A stretch of DNA of 26,905 bases from Baffinella frigidus (GCA_026770585.1 MU647049.1:137471-164375), one strand, 5' to 3'. Positions 1 through 18,271 are shown, counted from the stretch's first letter. Program-made: numbers and translations. Notes: a model not told the origin generated them from the letters alone.

Positions 1-113
1 GGGTTTAGGGTTTTGGGTTTTGGGTTTTGGGGTTTAGAATTGAGGTCGGCGGGGGTTTAGGGTTTAGGGTTTAGGGTTTAGGGTTTAGGGTTTAGGTTGA
101 GGGGGGTGGAGGG
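1..113. repeat. Telomere-type TTTAGGG repeats in the IFT81 intron at the left edge
   Basis: GGGTTTA units with GGGTTTT variants, interrupted near 36-52. It lies downstream of the IFT81 exon ending at 116, so it is intronic. The CCCTAAA strand is the sense strand of IFT81. Position at the window edge could suggest a chromosome end, but identical arrays occur inside introns throughout, so I do not call it a telomere. Confidence 0.85.
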
Positions 114-115
114 AC

Positions 116-601
116 CGTCTCGAGTTTCTCTTTGAACTCCTCGAAGGAGCCAGGGTACTGGAAGAGGACCTGGTTTCGGGTTTCCGGTTCAGGGTTTCGG
201 GTTTCGGGTGTAGGGTGTAGGGTTTCGGATTGCGGGTATGGTGTTTCGGGTTTCGGGTTTCGGGTGTAGGGTTGTAGGGTGTAGAGTTGTAAGGTTTCGG
301 GTTTCGGGTTTCGGGTGTAGTGTCTAGGGTGTAGTGTGTAGTGTGTATGGTGCAGGATGTAGGGTGTAGGGTGCAGGGTGTAGGGTGTAGGGTGCAGGGT
401 GTAGGGCGTAGGGTGTGGGGTGTAGGGTGTAGGGTTGCAGGGTGGAGGGTGGAGGGGTGTAGGGTGTAGGGTGCAGGAAGAGGACCACGTTGAGGAAGTT
501 GAACATGCGCGCGGCCGTGACGTCCATCCCCTCATCTCGTACATCGACCTAGTATGGAGACCTTTGTTAAACTGAGAGAGAGAGAGAGAAAGAGAGAGAG
601 C

Positions 602-634
<33 letters not shown>

Positions 635-2739
635 CGAGAGCGAGAACGAGAGAGAGAGAGAGAGAGAGACAGCGAGAGAGAGAGCGAGAGAGAGAGAGAG
701 AGACGTCCATCCCCTCATCTCGCACGTGCACCTAGCGTGCGAGAGATAACGAGCGTTAATTGATCGAAACCAACACCGCCACCATGTTAATAGGGTAATG
801 TACCAAAAATGGGGTAGTTAGGCCTACGGCATTGCCTAGGACCTCCTACTGTAGGCCAAAATCCCAGGACTTTTTGGTCATAGGAGCCCTACGGCCTACG
901 GTAGGCAATTCCGTAGGCCTAACTACCCCATTTTCAGGCCGTTAGCCTATGAATGTATTCCCATCCGTGAAGGCCTGTAGGGCTTGAGGTGTTCGGCGGT
1001 TTCCGCACCGTTTTACGGTTTAGTGGCGGGGTTTAGGGTTTCCACACGGTGGACTACGGACCTTTCATCAAAAGTCAACTTGACCCGCGGTAATTAACTT
1101 TGAGGCTTTTCTCAAGCAGGTTTGGTCACGCCCCCCCCCCCCCGAATCGGGGGGCCCCGAAACCCTCGTAGTCTACCAAGTGGAGGGTTGGGGATTTAGG
1201 GTCAGAGTTGACGATGTAGGGGTTAGGTGCCCGTGAAAGTCCACCGGCCCCAGCATCGACCAATCACCTAGCTATGTACTCTCTGTCTCAGTCTATTTGG
1301 GCTCCCCAAATTGGTGAGCCCGGGCTCTTTTCCGCCGCTGACGGACTTGTACCGCAAACCGTGCATGCCAACTTGAGAATGGTCAGGCAACCCGAGTGAG
1401 GCAGAGCTAGCTACCAGCTTTCACAGCAGGACCAAATCCTAGATCGGTCTCGCCGGATTCCGGGGAGCTAGTACCAGAAAATACAACACCCGAAGTGGTT
1501 TGGTCTTTCTGTGAGGGCTGGTGGACAGCGCGTGCCACTTAGCAGCGGCCGAGTTCCATTTCCCCCGGATATCCCGGGGGAAATGCGGTTAGAACCCAAT
1601 GCAAATGGATAAGATTCCAGTACAAATCCTTTAGATGGACTGTATCCGTGAAGCCCCCGGTGGCTGCCAAGTGGGACTGCTGCCGCCCCTCATCCACAGC
1701 CACGTCCAGTCCTGCAACGCTGAGGTGTGTCCCTCCTCCCCGCTCCCCAGCTACGCTAGACTTGTGCGCCTGGGGGGGGGGGGGGTTAGCCCGTCCGAGG
1801 ACTCGAACGGCAAGCCAAGGACCTCGCAAAGGGTGTGCATGCTGAGAAGGGGGGAGTGTTCACAGTAATACAGGCGTAGAGACTCTGGCAACGTACGGCG
1901 TGGGGACCCGTGCTGCTGTCCACTTGCCCACTGTCCACCGCAGGCACCGCGAAAACGCGTGCCGCTAGGGGTGTGCGCTCACCTCATGGTCCTTCGAGAG
2001 GTGTGCGAAGACGGTGTTGAGGGTCTCGAGGAGTTCCTGCTTCAGGTTTTAAGGTTTAGGGTTCAGGGGTTAGGAGCTCCTGCGAAGAGTTAGGAATTAG
2101 GGTTTGGGGTTTGGGGTTCAGGGTTTAGGGTTTGGGGGTTTTAGGGTTGAGGGGTTAGGGTTTAGGGGTTTTCGGGGTTTCGGGTTTAGGGGTTCGGGTT
2201 TAGAGTCTAGGGGGGTAAGGGTTTAGGGGTCAGGGGTTTTAGGTTTTAGGGTTTATGGGTTGTGGTTTAGGGGTTTTAGTAGGGTTTGTGGTTCAGGGGT
2301 TTGGGGTTTGGGGTTTGGGGTTTGGGGTTTGGGGTTTGGGGTTTAGGGTTTAGGGTTTAAGTGTCAGGGGACCTGCCCGGTCTTCTCATCGAGGGTCGCG
2401 AGCGTCAGGTCCTGCTTTAGGGTTTAGGTTTTAGGGTTTGGGGTTTAGGGTTTAGGGTTTAGGGTTTAGGGTTTAGGGTTTAGGGTTTAGGGTTTGGGGT
2501 TTGGGGTTCAGGGTTCAGGGTTTAGGGTTTGGGGTTTGGGGTTGGGGGTTGGGGGGTTAGGGGTTAGCGGTTAGGGTTTAGGTTTCAGGGTTTAGGGGTT
2601 GGGGTTTAGGGTTTGGGGTTTAGGGGTTAGCGGTTTTGGTTTAGGTTTTGGTTTTAGGGGTTAGGGGGTGTTCCTCCTCAAACTTGAACTCCACAAGCTT
2701 GTCCTTGATCAGGTGGATGTTCGCCGGGTACCGCTCCAT
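116..2739 (-). CDS. IFT81: Intraflagellar transport protein 81 (IFT81), N-terminal CH-domain part, 5 exons, runs off the left edge
   Basis: Exons read on the minus strand: 2739-~2674 (start ATG 2739-2737, MERYPANIHLIKDKL...), 2411-2373 (DLTLATLDEKTGQ), 2036-1983 (ELLETLNTVFAHLSKDHE), 548-486 (VDVRDEGMDVTAARMFNFL..), 169-116 (VLFQYPGSFEEFKEKLET). All internal exons are whole codons (phase 0). Joined, they follow the N-terminus of IFT81 as I recall it: a short helix, a 'xLxTxDxxxxxELLxxLNxVxA' segment, then 'VDxRxExxxxTAxRMxxxL' and a Y-P/K-P turn. In known IFT81 this calponin-homology-type domain works with IFT74 to bind tubulin cargo in the IFT-B complex of flagella. Splice sites are GT-AG except the first intron, whose donor is unclear (coding seems to run to GAG at 2674, followed by GAACAC). 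The rest of the protein (coiled coils) must lie to the left. Identity rests on recalled motifs only; exon boundaries of exon 1 are the weakest part. Confidence 0.72.
170..485 (-). repeat. IFT81 intron made entirely of variant telomere-type heptamers
   Basis: On the sense (minus) strand the intron starts GTCCTCTTCC at 485, passes directly into CCCTACA, CCCTGCA, CCCTCCA and then CCCGAAA heptamers, and ends in ACCAG at 170. There is essentially no other sequence. The first 10 bases of the intron repeat the first 10 bases of the next exon (169-160), so the array is bracketed by a direct duplication. Confidence 0.88.
571..702. repeat. (GA)n microsatellite with GC interruptions
   Basis: About 130 bases of GAGAGA with occasional CGAG units, in the IFT81 intron between exons 3 and 4. 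It ends at the degraded copy of exon 4. The apparent Ser/Leu- and Arg/Glu-rich open frames here are translations of the repeat. Confidence 0.93.
697..737 (-). pseudogene. Degraded copy of the start of IFT81 exon 4
   Basis: Minus strand reads ..GCTAG|GTGCACGTGCGAGATGAGG.. and continues GGATGGACGTC, nearly the same as the true acceptor and exon start at 549-515 (ACTAG|GTCGATGTACGAGATGAGG..). It breaks off into the GA microsatellite, so only the acceptor and about 30 exon bases survive. Confidence 0.75.
806..934. mobile_element. Palindromic MITE-like element (129 bp)
   Basis: Left arm AAAATGGGGTAGTTAGGCCT and right arm ending AGGCCTAACTACCCCATTTT are perfect inverted repeats at the tips, with a less perfect interior built of CCTACGG/CCGTAGG units. 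There is no coding capacity. It lies in an IFT81 intron. Confidence 0.8.
1261..1412. repeat. Dispersed repeat family 'GTTGACGG-TTTGTACCGC' (copy 1)
   Basis: A block with TTGGTGAGCCCGGGCTCTTTTCCGC, then CTGACGGACTTGTACCGCA and GCCAACTTGAGAATGGTCAG, then GAGTGAGGCAGAGCTAG. The same ordered motifs recur at 5727-6020 (inverted orientation), 11700-11760, 22840-23010 and 23464-23612. Inverted subterminal pieces (AAGTTGAC / GTCAACTT) suggest a non-autonomous DNA element. Confidence 0.6.
1533..1676. mobile_element. MITE-like element, 'CCACTTAGCAGC' family (copy 1)
   Basis: Begins TGCCACTTAGCAGCGGCCGA and ends CCGGTGGCTGCCAAGTGGGA, imperfect terminal inverted repeats. A second copy with the same ends and the shared internal string CTGTATCCGTGAAGCCCC lies at 23892-24226. 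An internal palindrome TTTCCCCCGGATATCCCGGGGGAAA occurs near 1560-1584. Confidence 0.72.
1901..1957. repeat. Direct repeat of about 57 bp shared with 3185-3241
   Basis: Both copies contain GCTGTCCACTTGCCCACTGT followed by CC-CGCA-GCACC-CGAAAA. One copy is in an IFT81 intron, the other in the divergent promoter region upstream of Z-ISO. Confidence 0.75.
2037..2372 (-). repeat. IFT81 intron 2 built of telomere-type repeats with a false acceptor
   Basis: Between exon 2 (donor GTCCCC at 2372) and exon 3 (acceptor ..GAAGCAG at 2037) nearly all sequence is CCCTAAA, CCCCAAA, CCCGAAA and similar heptamers on the sense strand. Near 2070-2090 the sense strand reads CTTCGCAG|GAGCTCC, a copy of the acceptor and first bases of exon 3 (GCAG|GAACTCC). 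Confidence 0.85.
2412..2664 (-). repeat. IFT81 intron 1 built of telomere-type repeats
   Basis: TTTAGGG, TTTGGGG and TTAGGGG units on the plus strand fill the whole space between exon 1 and exon 2 (acceptor AAAGCAG at 2412). It includes a run of perfect TTTAGGG at about 2447-2492. Confidence 0.9.
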
Positions 2740-3547
2740 CTCGCCTGCTGGGAGGGAATGGACCGATCAGCTAAGCCCACGGTGCGGCTACAGGGGAAAT
2801 CTTCAGGTGGGAGTCCGTCAGCCAGTCAGCCAGTCAGTCAGCGAGCGAGCGAGCGAGCGAGCCAGTCAGCCAGTCAGTAAGCCATTCAGACAGCCAGACA
2901 TGCGCTTACTGGCTGCGAGCCGGTCAACTGCAGGCTCCGGGGAGCCGGCCTTGTCCGCCGCAACGAACCCCGCACCCCCCCACCGCATTCAGAGAAGCTC
3001 CCGCCCAGATATCCTGGTTGGCGTCGAGTACGGTCTCAACGAGAACCCACTGAAACCAACTGCGGGAACCCGCGCTTTATGATGGAAATGAGGACACAGC
3101 GCGGGGAGAAAGTGCATAATGGGGAGGAGGTGGCGTCCGCGACATCAGCCAACTGCCTGAGGAACAAAACATCGCACGCACGTCGTGGGGTCTCGCGGTG
3201 CTGTCCACTTGCCCACTGTCCCGCAAGCACCACGAAAATGCCACTTTCCACCCAGCTTCGTTCCCGTCACACGGGCAAGCGCCACCCCAGCGAGTGCTCA
3301 CCTTCCTTTCTGCCACGCGCCCCCCCTCCTGCCGCCCGATCGCACCAGAGTCTCGGAACACCACTCCTCTCTCCAGGAAGCGAAGCAGCCCTTCCCGGTC
3401 GGTTGTTCAAAATAGCACTTCAAAAGTGGAGTGGACCACTTTTGACAGGGCGCCGAGGCGGATTTTGTTTCGCCTCCTCTGGTCTAAATGGCCTCCTTTC
3501 CGCTGTTCGCCAGCAGTCCTCTCTCTCCCACCGGCAAGCCAACCACG
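2740..3547. promoter_or_regulatory. Divergent intergenic region between IFT81 and Z-ISO
   Basis: The IFT81 start (2739, minus) and the preferred Z-ISO start (3548, plus) face away from each other across about 810 bases, so the promoters of both genes must lie here. I see no TATA box or other named element. It contains a (CAGC/CAGT/GAGC)n tract at 2818-2880, the 57-bp direct repeat at 3185-3241, and a short palindrome AAAAGTGGAGTGGACCACTTTT at 3422-3443. Confidence 0.5.
2818..2880. repeat. (CAGC/CAGT)n and (GAGC)n microsatellite
   Basis: Tandem tetranucleotides CAGCCAGT and GAGCGAGC in the divergent intergenic region; the Ser/Gln-rich open frames across it are artefacts. Confidence 0.85.
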
Positions 3548-13610
<10,063 letters not shown>

Positions 13611-13632
13611 CGTGCTGTGTGATTTCGTCGTG

Positions 13633-13664
<32 letters not shown>

Positions 13665-13690
13665 GACGCACTGGTGACGTTCTCATTGCA
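13611..13690 (+). repeat. 3' end of Z-ISO: (CT)n and a repeat of the stop region
   Basis: After the stop, CTCTCT with TTT interruption (about 13632-13663) is followed by GCACTGGTGACGT at 13668-13680, the same 13 bases that span the terminal His-Trp-stop (13601-13613). No clear polyadenylation signal seen. Confidence 0.75.
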
Positions 13691-13728
13691 GATCCTAGTT
13701 CTCCACCCCCCCCAGCAGGGGGTCTTAG

Positions 13729-13848
13729 TACACGGGTACCTCGCTCATAAGAATGCACCCACCCCCTAGGACCACCATACGGCCCTAGGCATAGGCCTGC
13801 TGTAGGGTCTAAGGGGGCGCAGTTTCTTATGAGCGAGGTACCCCTGTA
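13729..13848. mobile_element. 'GGTACCTCGCTCATAAGAAA' MITE, copy 1
   Basis: Tips TACACGGGTACCTCGCTCAT and ATGAGCGAGGTACCCCTGTA; interior of CCTAGG/CCCTAGGC units. One of six copies in the window, each about 121 bp and nearly self-complementary, without coding capacity. Confidence 0.93.
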
Positions 13849-13948
13849 GTTGCCCCCCCCCCCCCCGCAGAGGGTCTTAGTACGTGGTCATGCTGGTCGT
13901 GTAATCAATAAACTCTCTTGTGTGTGTTCGTCTCCGCGGGGGGGGGGG

Positions 13949-14071
13949 TACAGGAGTACCTCGCTCATACGAATGCGCCTTCCCCTAGGACCCAGCAGTA
14001 GGCCTATGCCTCTAGGGCTCTATGGTGGCCCTAGGAGGGTTGCAGTTTCTTGTGAGCGAGGTACCCCTGTA
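13949..14071. mobile_element. 'GGTACCTCGCTCATAAGAAA' MITE, copy 2
   Basis: Tips TACAGGAGTACCTCGCTCAT and GTGAGCGAGGTACCCCTGTA. Only about 100 bases from copy 1. Confidence 0.93.
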
Positions 14072-14073
14072 GA

Positions 14074-14470
14074 TGGTGGCCGTGTTGGGATTAACAAAGG
14101 TCTCTATCCGTTACATGTACATGTACAAAGGTTCCTCTTTGTTACATTTACGTCGATTTGCAAAGAGGCATGTACTAGGTGGGGGTGCATGGCCATGCTG
14201 GTGAAAATAAAAGTCTCTCATTTTGCCTTGACAACCAGATCCGTTCTCCGGTAGCGCCTCACTGCCTGAGAGCCGAAACGTCTGGGAAAGTGCTGCTCCT
14301 GGACTTGGATGCGAAGCTCTGGGAATAGGGTATACCCTAAACCATACAGCGGCCTAAACCATACAGCGGTAAAGGATTCCCGGGGCAGGGCACAGTCCCA
14401 CGCAAAAGTGGCCGACGTGGCTAGAGCCCCTTCTGTCCTTCTGCACTGGAGGGTGTGATGCTGAAAAAAA
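14074..14470. other. Intergenic, no gene seen
   Basis: Contains small direct repeats (TACATGTACATGTACAAAGG; CCTAAACCATACAGCGG twice near 14335-14370). No supported coding exon or RNA gene. Confidence 0.5.
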
Positions 14471-14504
14471 GCAGGGCCATTCTGCAAGATAACAGGATTA
14501 GTTC

Positions 14505-14560
14505 CTTTGTCCTCCGATGGTGGGAGATCGGAGAACCTCAAGGACCTCAAGGACCGCAGG
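14505..14560 (+). mobile_element. SINE-like element end, CCTCAAGGA tail
   Basis: GGTGGGAGATCGGAGAACCT followed by CAAGGACCTCAAGGACC. Related by order and sequence to the 18430-18512 element and to the dense family at 19-21 kb: a body ending 'TGGGAG..' followed by 9-mer repeats. Confidence 0.6.
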
Positions 14561-14622
14561 CACAGACTAGCGGTGCAGCATCGTTCACGCCCTGGTCGCG
14601 AGCAAATCACCAGCCATCCCAA

Positions 14623-14731
14623 GTGGCTCAAATAGTGCCCCGGAAGGTCTCCGATTTTACCTTGGATCGGGGTCGGATCCGACCCCGATCCAAGGTAAAT
14701 CGAAAATGCCCCAGAGCGCTATTTGAGCCAC
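14623..14731. mobile_element. Palindromic MITE-like element (109 bp)
   Basis: Tips GTGGCTCAAATAG / CTATTTGAGCCAC; centre CCTTGGATCGGGGTCGGATC is part of a long perfect palindrome. Flanked at a distance by a direct repeat CACGCCCTGGTCGCGAGCAA (14587 and 14774). Confidence 0.87.
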
Positions 14732-14811
14732 CTCCAAGGGCTTAGGGGAACGGCTCTGGCGACGGGTTCAGTCCACGCCCTGGTCGCGAGCAATCACCTG
14801 GGATCGCCGAA

Positions 14812-14875
14812 TCTCCTGTAGGCTCCTGAGGTTCTTCGAGCTCCCCACATAGGCGGACACCGGAAAGTGTTCTGT
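14812..14875 (-). mobile_element. SINE-like element end, minus orientation
   Basis: Minus strand reads TCCGGTGTCCGCCTATGT-GGGGAGCTCGAAGAACCT then CAGGAGCCTACAGGAG. The plus-strand copy at 18430-18512 shares CCGGTGTCCGCCTATGTTGG and GAGCTCGAAGAACC. Confidence 0.65.
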
Positions 14876-15039
14876 CGAATCCCGAATCTCGAAAGCGACT
14901 CCCACGATTTTAGGCTGAGTTAGAGACCTTACTCGGACACCGCCTGTCCAGTTTGGTTATCGGCCAGGGTCAAATCCTGGTCCCTCGAAATGAGAGGATC
15001 CTTCGTTTGCAAAAATAGACTCGTTTATTCACAGGTGCT

Positions 15040-15253
15040 TGCGCCTTGCGCCCCACGCCCCACGCCCCACGCCCAGGCCCAACGCCCCACGCCCTACACC
15101 CCACGCCCCACTCCCCACGAATAGGCGATCCGTCCCACGCCCTACGCCCTACGCCCTACGCCCTACACATTACGCCCCACGCGCTACACCCTTCATCATA
15201 TGTACGCCCTACGCCCCACGCCCCACGCCCTTCCTGTGCGCCCTACGCCCTAC
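15040..15253 (+). repeat. Heptamer array of CCCTACG / CCCCACG
   Basis: About 25-30 degenerate seven-base units GCCCCAC, GCCCTAC and CCCTACA. This is a telomere-type variant with G in place of the last A. It lies outside the supported gene models. Pro/Arg-rich frames across it are artefacts. Confidence 0.88.
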
Positions 15254-15338
15254 AATCAGAAAGCCGCCTCTACCCTCGAGAGGCGAGCATGCTCCCGTTG
15301 AACAGGTGAAGAGTGCGCGGTGAGTATGGGGAACACCC

Positions 15339-15734
15339 TTACGAAGAAGACGTCCTCGCAATCTGGACGGCGGTGCAGAGAGCCTGCGTGTACGCCTCCA
15401 AAACATGTCCAACCATGCGAGTCATCTCCCCTCCCTTGTTGTCTGTCAACGTTTGTCTGATGATGCCCTGCACCTGCGGAGCAAAACTCCGGTCGGCCAG
15501 CATTGCGCCATCGATGCTCCGAAGGCCCGGCGTATCGGCAGAGACCGCCGCGTACAACGCAACCACTGCATCTGGCCCCATCGTTTGTTCGAGAACACGC
15601 CGGAAGAGCTGGAACACTAAAGCGCTGGTCATCTCCGGCAGCTCGTCCGCGGCCGCCTCTGCTCGCCACGGCTGTCCGGAGGGGCAGCTGCAGGGTTTCA
15701 CGAGCAGGCAGAAGAGGCAGATAGAACCGCCCAT
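15339..15734 (-). CDS. Hypothetical protein, 131 residues
   Basis: Single open frame on the minus strand, ATG 15734-15732 (context CGAAATGGG) to TAA 15341-15339. It starts with a Cys-containing hydrophobic stretch (ICLFCLLVKPCSC) and continues as what looks like an alpha-helical domain (LVFQLFRRVLEQTMGPDAVV.. ..MTRMVGHVLEAYTQALCTAV). I do not recognise a family. The amino-acid make-up of this frame is more protein-like than the overlapping plus-strand (185-codon) and other minus-strand (181-codon) frames, which I take as shadows. TTCGTAAGGG at the end could instead be a splice donor (GTAAGG at 15342 downward), so the protein may continue. The frame stays open for about 28 codons upstream of the ATG. 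Confidence 0.42.
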   Translation of the reverse strand: MGGSICLFCLLVKPCSCPSGQPWRAEAAADELPEMTSALVFQLFRRVLEQTMGPDAVVALYAAVSADTPGLRSIDGAMLADRSFAPQVQGIIRQTLTDNKGGEMTRMVGHVLEAYTQALCTAVQIARTSSS

Positions 15735-16349
15735 TTCGTACGGAAAGAGTGCTCGAGCAGGCTCGAGTTTGGGGCACAGTTTGCCTCTTCGGCACCGTCA
15801 AGAGGCGAAAAACTTGGTGTTCCCGTGTTCCTACTTTCAGAAGGCTGTCAGCCGACTGTCAGCCTTGTAGATTACGACCCCGGTTTTGATGACGGCACGA
15901 CCGTTCAGTTTTTTACTACGAAGCTTCGTACATTTTGAATTCGTTCAAATTTGCAAGAAGAGACGCGATCTCTACGAGCTCGTAGATCGGGTCCGCGTGT
16001 CCGCGTCTGTTCGGAAGTCGAGGTGACCGATCTGTAGACGAGGCTGGCTCGGATAGCGAGGGGGCAAATGGATCGGGTATTTTTTGCCTTCAGCTCCCAT
16101 CGGGAGCTGAAGCCTATCATGATAGTACAAACTGGACGCGACTGGTACCAAATTTTGGATTCGTACCCGAATTAAATAGATCCGTTTGCCACAAATTTGG
16201 GTGGTTTGGAGGGGTCACCATAACCGACAAGATAAGGCGCAAATCGCGTCGATTCGCGTCGTTTGTGGCTCCGAGGTGTCATCATCCTTTCCTGAAGAAG
16301 TTCCGGCGCTCACCCTCGTTCTGCCCCACCACCACGGCGAATACCCGCC

Positions 16350-17175
16350 ATGCCAGACACAACCGCCAAGCTCCCCGAACTGCTCTCCGCGGCGAGAGGG
16401 CGCCGCACGACGACTGACGCGAGACGCGGGCCGAGGGCGAGACACAACTGCATCTCCGAGCTGCTCTCCGCGGTGAGAGGGCGCCGCACGTTGGATGACG
16501 CGGGGGGCGTCCTCGGACGCGAGCCCAGCACGAAGACGATTCTCACCACCACGAACTCACGCTCCTTCTCCTCGGACGAGGAGAACCCCGACGGTGGGCA
16601 GTCTTGCTCGCTCCTACGCCGCGCGCGTCAGGCAGATGTCACCGTCCCCCGAGAAAACATCCTTCGGCGCCTCCCCGCCCTTCTCCTCGCCTGAAGACGG
16701 CTCCTTCAGGGACCGTGAGAGGCTGGGTTCCTTCGACCGTCGCCGCCAATCTTTCGCTCGCGCATCTTCGGACGAGAACCGCCCCGCGCCACGACTCTCC
16801 TCGCCGCCCTTCCTCAGAGCCTCCTCTGAGTTCATCACCACGGGCTTCCCTCCTGCCGCAGGCTCGCGCCGCCGCCTCCCCACGCTCCGCACTAAGGAGC
16901 CCCACGGGACCACCGCCCCGAGGGGGAGGAGGGGTCTCTCCACGTCCGACCTCTACGCCCCACAGTGGGACCCCCTAGCGTGGCTTCAGGAAGTTGACGA
17001 GTCAGCTTCCCAGACATCGTGGCTCCCGGACGCGCTTCCGCCCGCGCCCGCCTCGAGCAGGCGGTTCCACGTGCGGGGGGGGGGCATGCATCACCTGCGA
17101 AACCCGTCGCCTTCGGGGGATATGTTGACGGAGGTGTTCTGCTACAACTCGGCGGACTACGAAGGGGTTTCGTGA
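16350..17175 (+). CDS. Hypothetical Ser/Arg/Pro-rich protein, apparent frame change near 16600
   Basis: From ATG 16350 one frame reads KLPELLSAARGRR..ISELLSAVRGRR..RSFSSDEENPDGG, including a tandem repeat of the ELLSA-RGRR unit (also visible in DNA at 16375-16402 and 16455-16490), then stops at 16694. A second frame, open from ATG 16495 to TGA 17175 (226 codons), continues with SPSPEKTSFG, many Ser/Arg/Pro, then WDPLAWLQEVDESASQTSWL and ends MLTEVFCYNSADYEGVS. The two frames probably belong to one gene joined by a short intron or separated by an indel around 16594-16635, but I cannot place the join. Low-complexity, likely disordered; no family recognised. The final GCTACGAAGGG-like bases resemble ends of repeats elsewhere in the window (25876, 26824). 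It is divergent from the 15734 gene. Confidence 0.45.
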
Positions 17176-17425
17176 TTAGGCCATAAGTGTGGGGGGGGGG
17201 TTAAATAATAAATTGCTAAAAACGACCGCTGCACGCCAGGTGGGACCTAGGGGACGAGAATGAATAGGCCATAGGATCCTGCGGTAGGGCATCCGTAGGA
17301 CGCAGGGTTGCTCTGGCGGATATCCCAACCGATTCCTGGTGGCTCAGTCACCAAGAACCCCTTCGTAGCCCACTGTGTGGTAGAGAGGAGGGTTGTTTGG
17401 TGTGCCCGTGCATCTGGAGTGTCAC

Positions 17426-17546
17426 TACAGGGGTACCTTGCTCATAAGAAACCGCCCCCCCTACGGACCCTACGGTAGCCCTATGCCTAGGGCTCTATGG
17501 TGGTCCTAGGGGGTGGACGTTTTCTTATGAGCGAAGCCCCCCTGTA
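17426..17546. mobile_element. 'GGTACCTCGCTCATAAGAAA' MITE, copy 3
   Basis: Tips TACAGGGGTACCTTGCTCAT and ATGAGCGAAGCCCCCCTGTA; the right tip is more decayed than in other copies. Confidence 0.92.
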
Positions 17547-17612
17547 CATGTAGCGCGCAGATTGTCTCCTATCTCTTTAATGGTGAGGTGGGAGTGAGAC
17601 GCAACGTGAGTG

Positions 17613-17733
17613 TACAGGGGTACCTCGCGCACAAGAAACTGCCCCTCTCATCGGATCACCTTATGGCCCTAGGCATAGGACTACTGAAGGGTCCTAGGAG
17701 GATGCGGTTTCTTATGAGCGAGGTACCCCTGTA
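17613..17733. mobile_element. 'GGTACCTCGCTCATAAGAAA' MITE, copy 4
   Basis: Tips TACAGGGGTACCTCGCGCAC and ATGAGCGAGGTACCCCTGTA, exactly 121 bp. Confidence 0.93.
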
Positions 17734-17896
17734 CACGTTTCTCTCTCGGCCGATGATACTTGAATCAAAGTGTCTCTCTGAGCGTCGTGTGTGGAACTTC
17801 TGAGGACAAATGAGGATACATATTTTACTCGAAAACAAGGTCCACCACGCCGTAGGAGCCTACAGTAGGCCTATGGATATGAGCCTAGGACCACCC

Positions 17897-18017
17897 TACA
17901 GGGGTACCTCGCTCATAAGAAAGCGCCTCCCCCTAGAACCCTACTGTAGGCCTATGCCTACCGCCCTGTGGTGGTCCTACGGGGGGCGCGCTTTCTTATG
18001 AGCGAGGTACTCCTGTA
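17897..18017. mobile_element. 'GGTACCTCGCTCATAAGAAA' MITE, copy 5
   Basis: Tips TACAGGGGTACCTCGCTCAT and ATGAGCGAGGTACTCCTGTA, 121 bp. It lies inside a longer inverted arrangement: AAAACAAGGTCCACCACG (17832) and GTGTGACCTTGTTTTCG (18024) flank it. Confidence 0.93.
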
Positions 18018-18149
18018 CGACCGGTGTGTGACCTTGTTTTCGAGTCCTTTCCCTGAAGATAAGCTGCCTAAGGGGACTTCTTGAGATTGATAACTGGTTC
18101 TTTCACTGCCCACTGAGAGGCCAATGTTAACACCTACACGGCCGCCAAG

Positions 18150-18271
18150 TACAGGGGTACCTCGCTCATAAGAAACCGCCCCCCCCTAAACCCCTACAGC
18201 AGGACCATGCTAGGGTCCTGTGGTGGTCCTGGGGGGGGGGGGGGGGGTCTTACGAGCGAGGTACCCCTGTA
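18150..18271. mobile_element. 'GGTACCTCGCTCATAAGAAA' MITE, copy 6
   Basis: Tips TACAGGGGTACCTCGCTCAT and ACGAGCGAGGTACCCCTGTA, with a poly-G run replacing part of the right arm. Confidence 0.92.

Noticed and set aside
1-113. TTTAGGG repeats at the window edge as a true telomere
   Set aside because: The array is degenerate, short and intronic to IFT81, and equal arrays occur at many internal sites.
92-763. Open frames rich in Ser-Leu, Arg-Glu or Tyr-Thr-Leu-His-Pro
   Set aside because: They are translations of GA dinucleotides and heptamer repeats; only the short exon segments within them are believable.
14940-15010. tRNA-like segment (GGTCAAATCCTGGTCC)
   Set aside because: Only a B-box-like string is present; no cloverleaf arms or anticodon stem could be drawn.
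15256-15870. 181-codon minus and 185-codon plus open frames
   Set aside because: They overlap the 131-codon minus frame, which has the more natural composition; a single locus is more likely.
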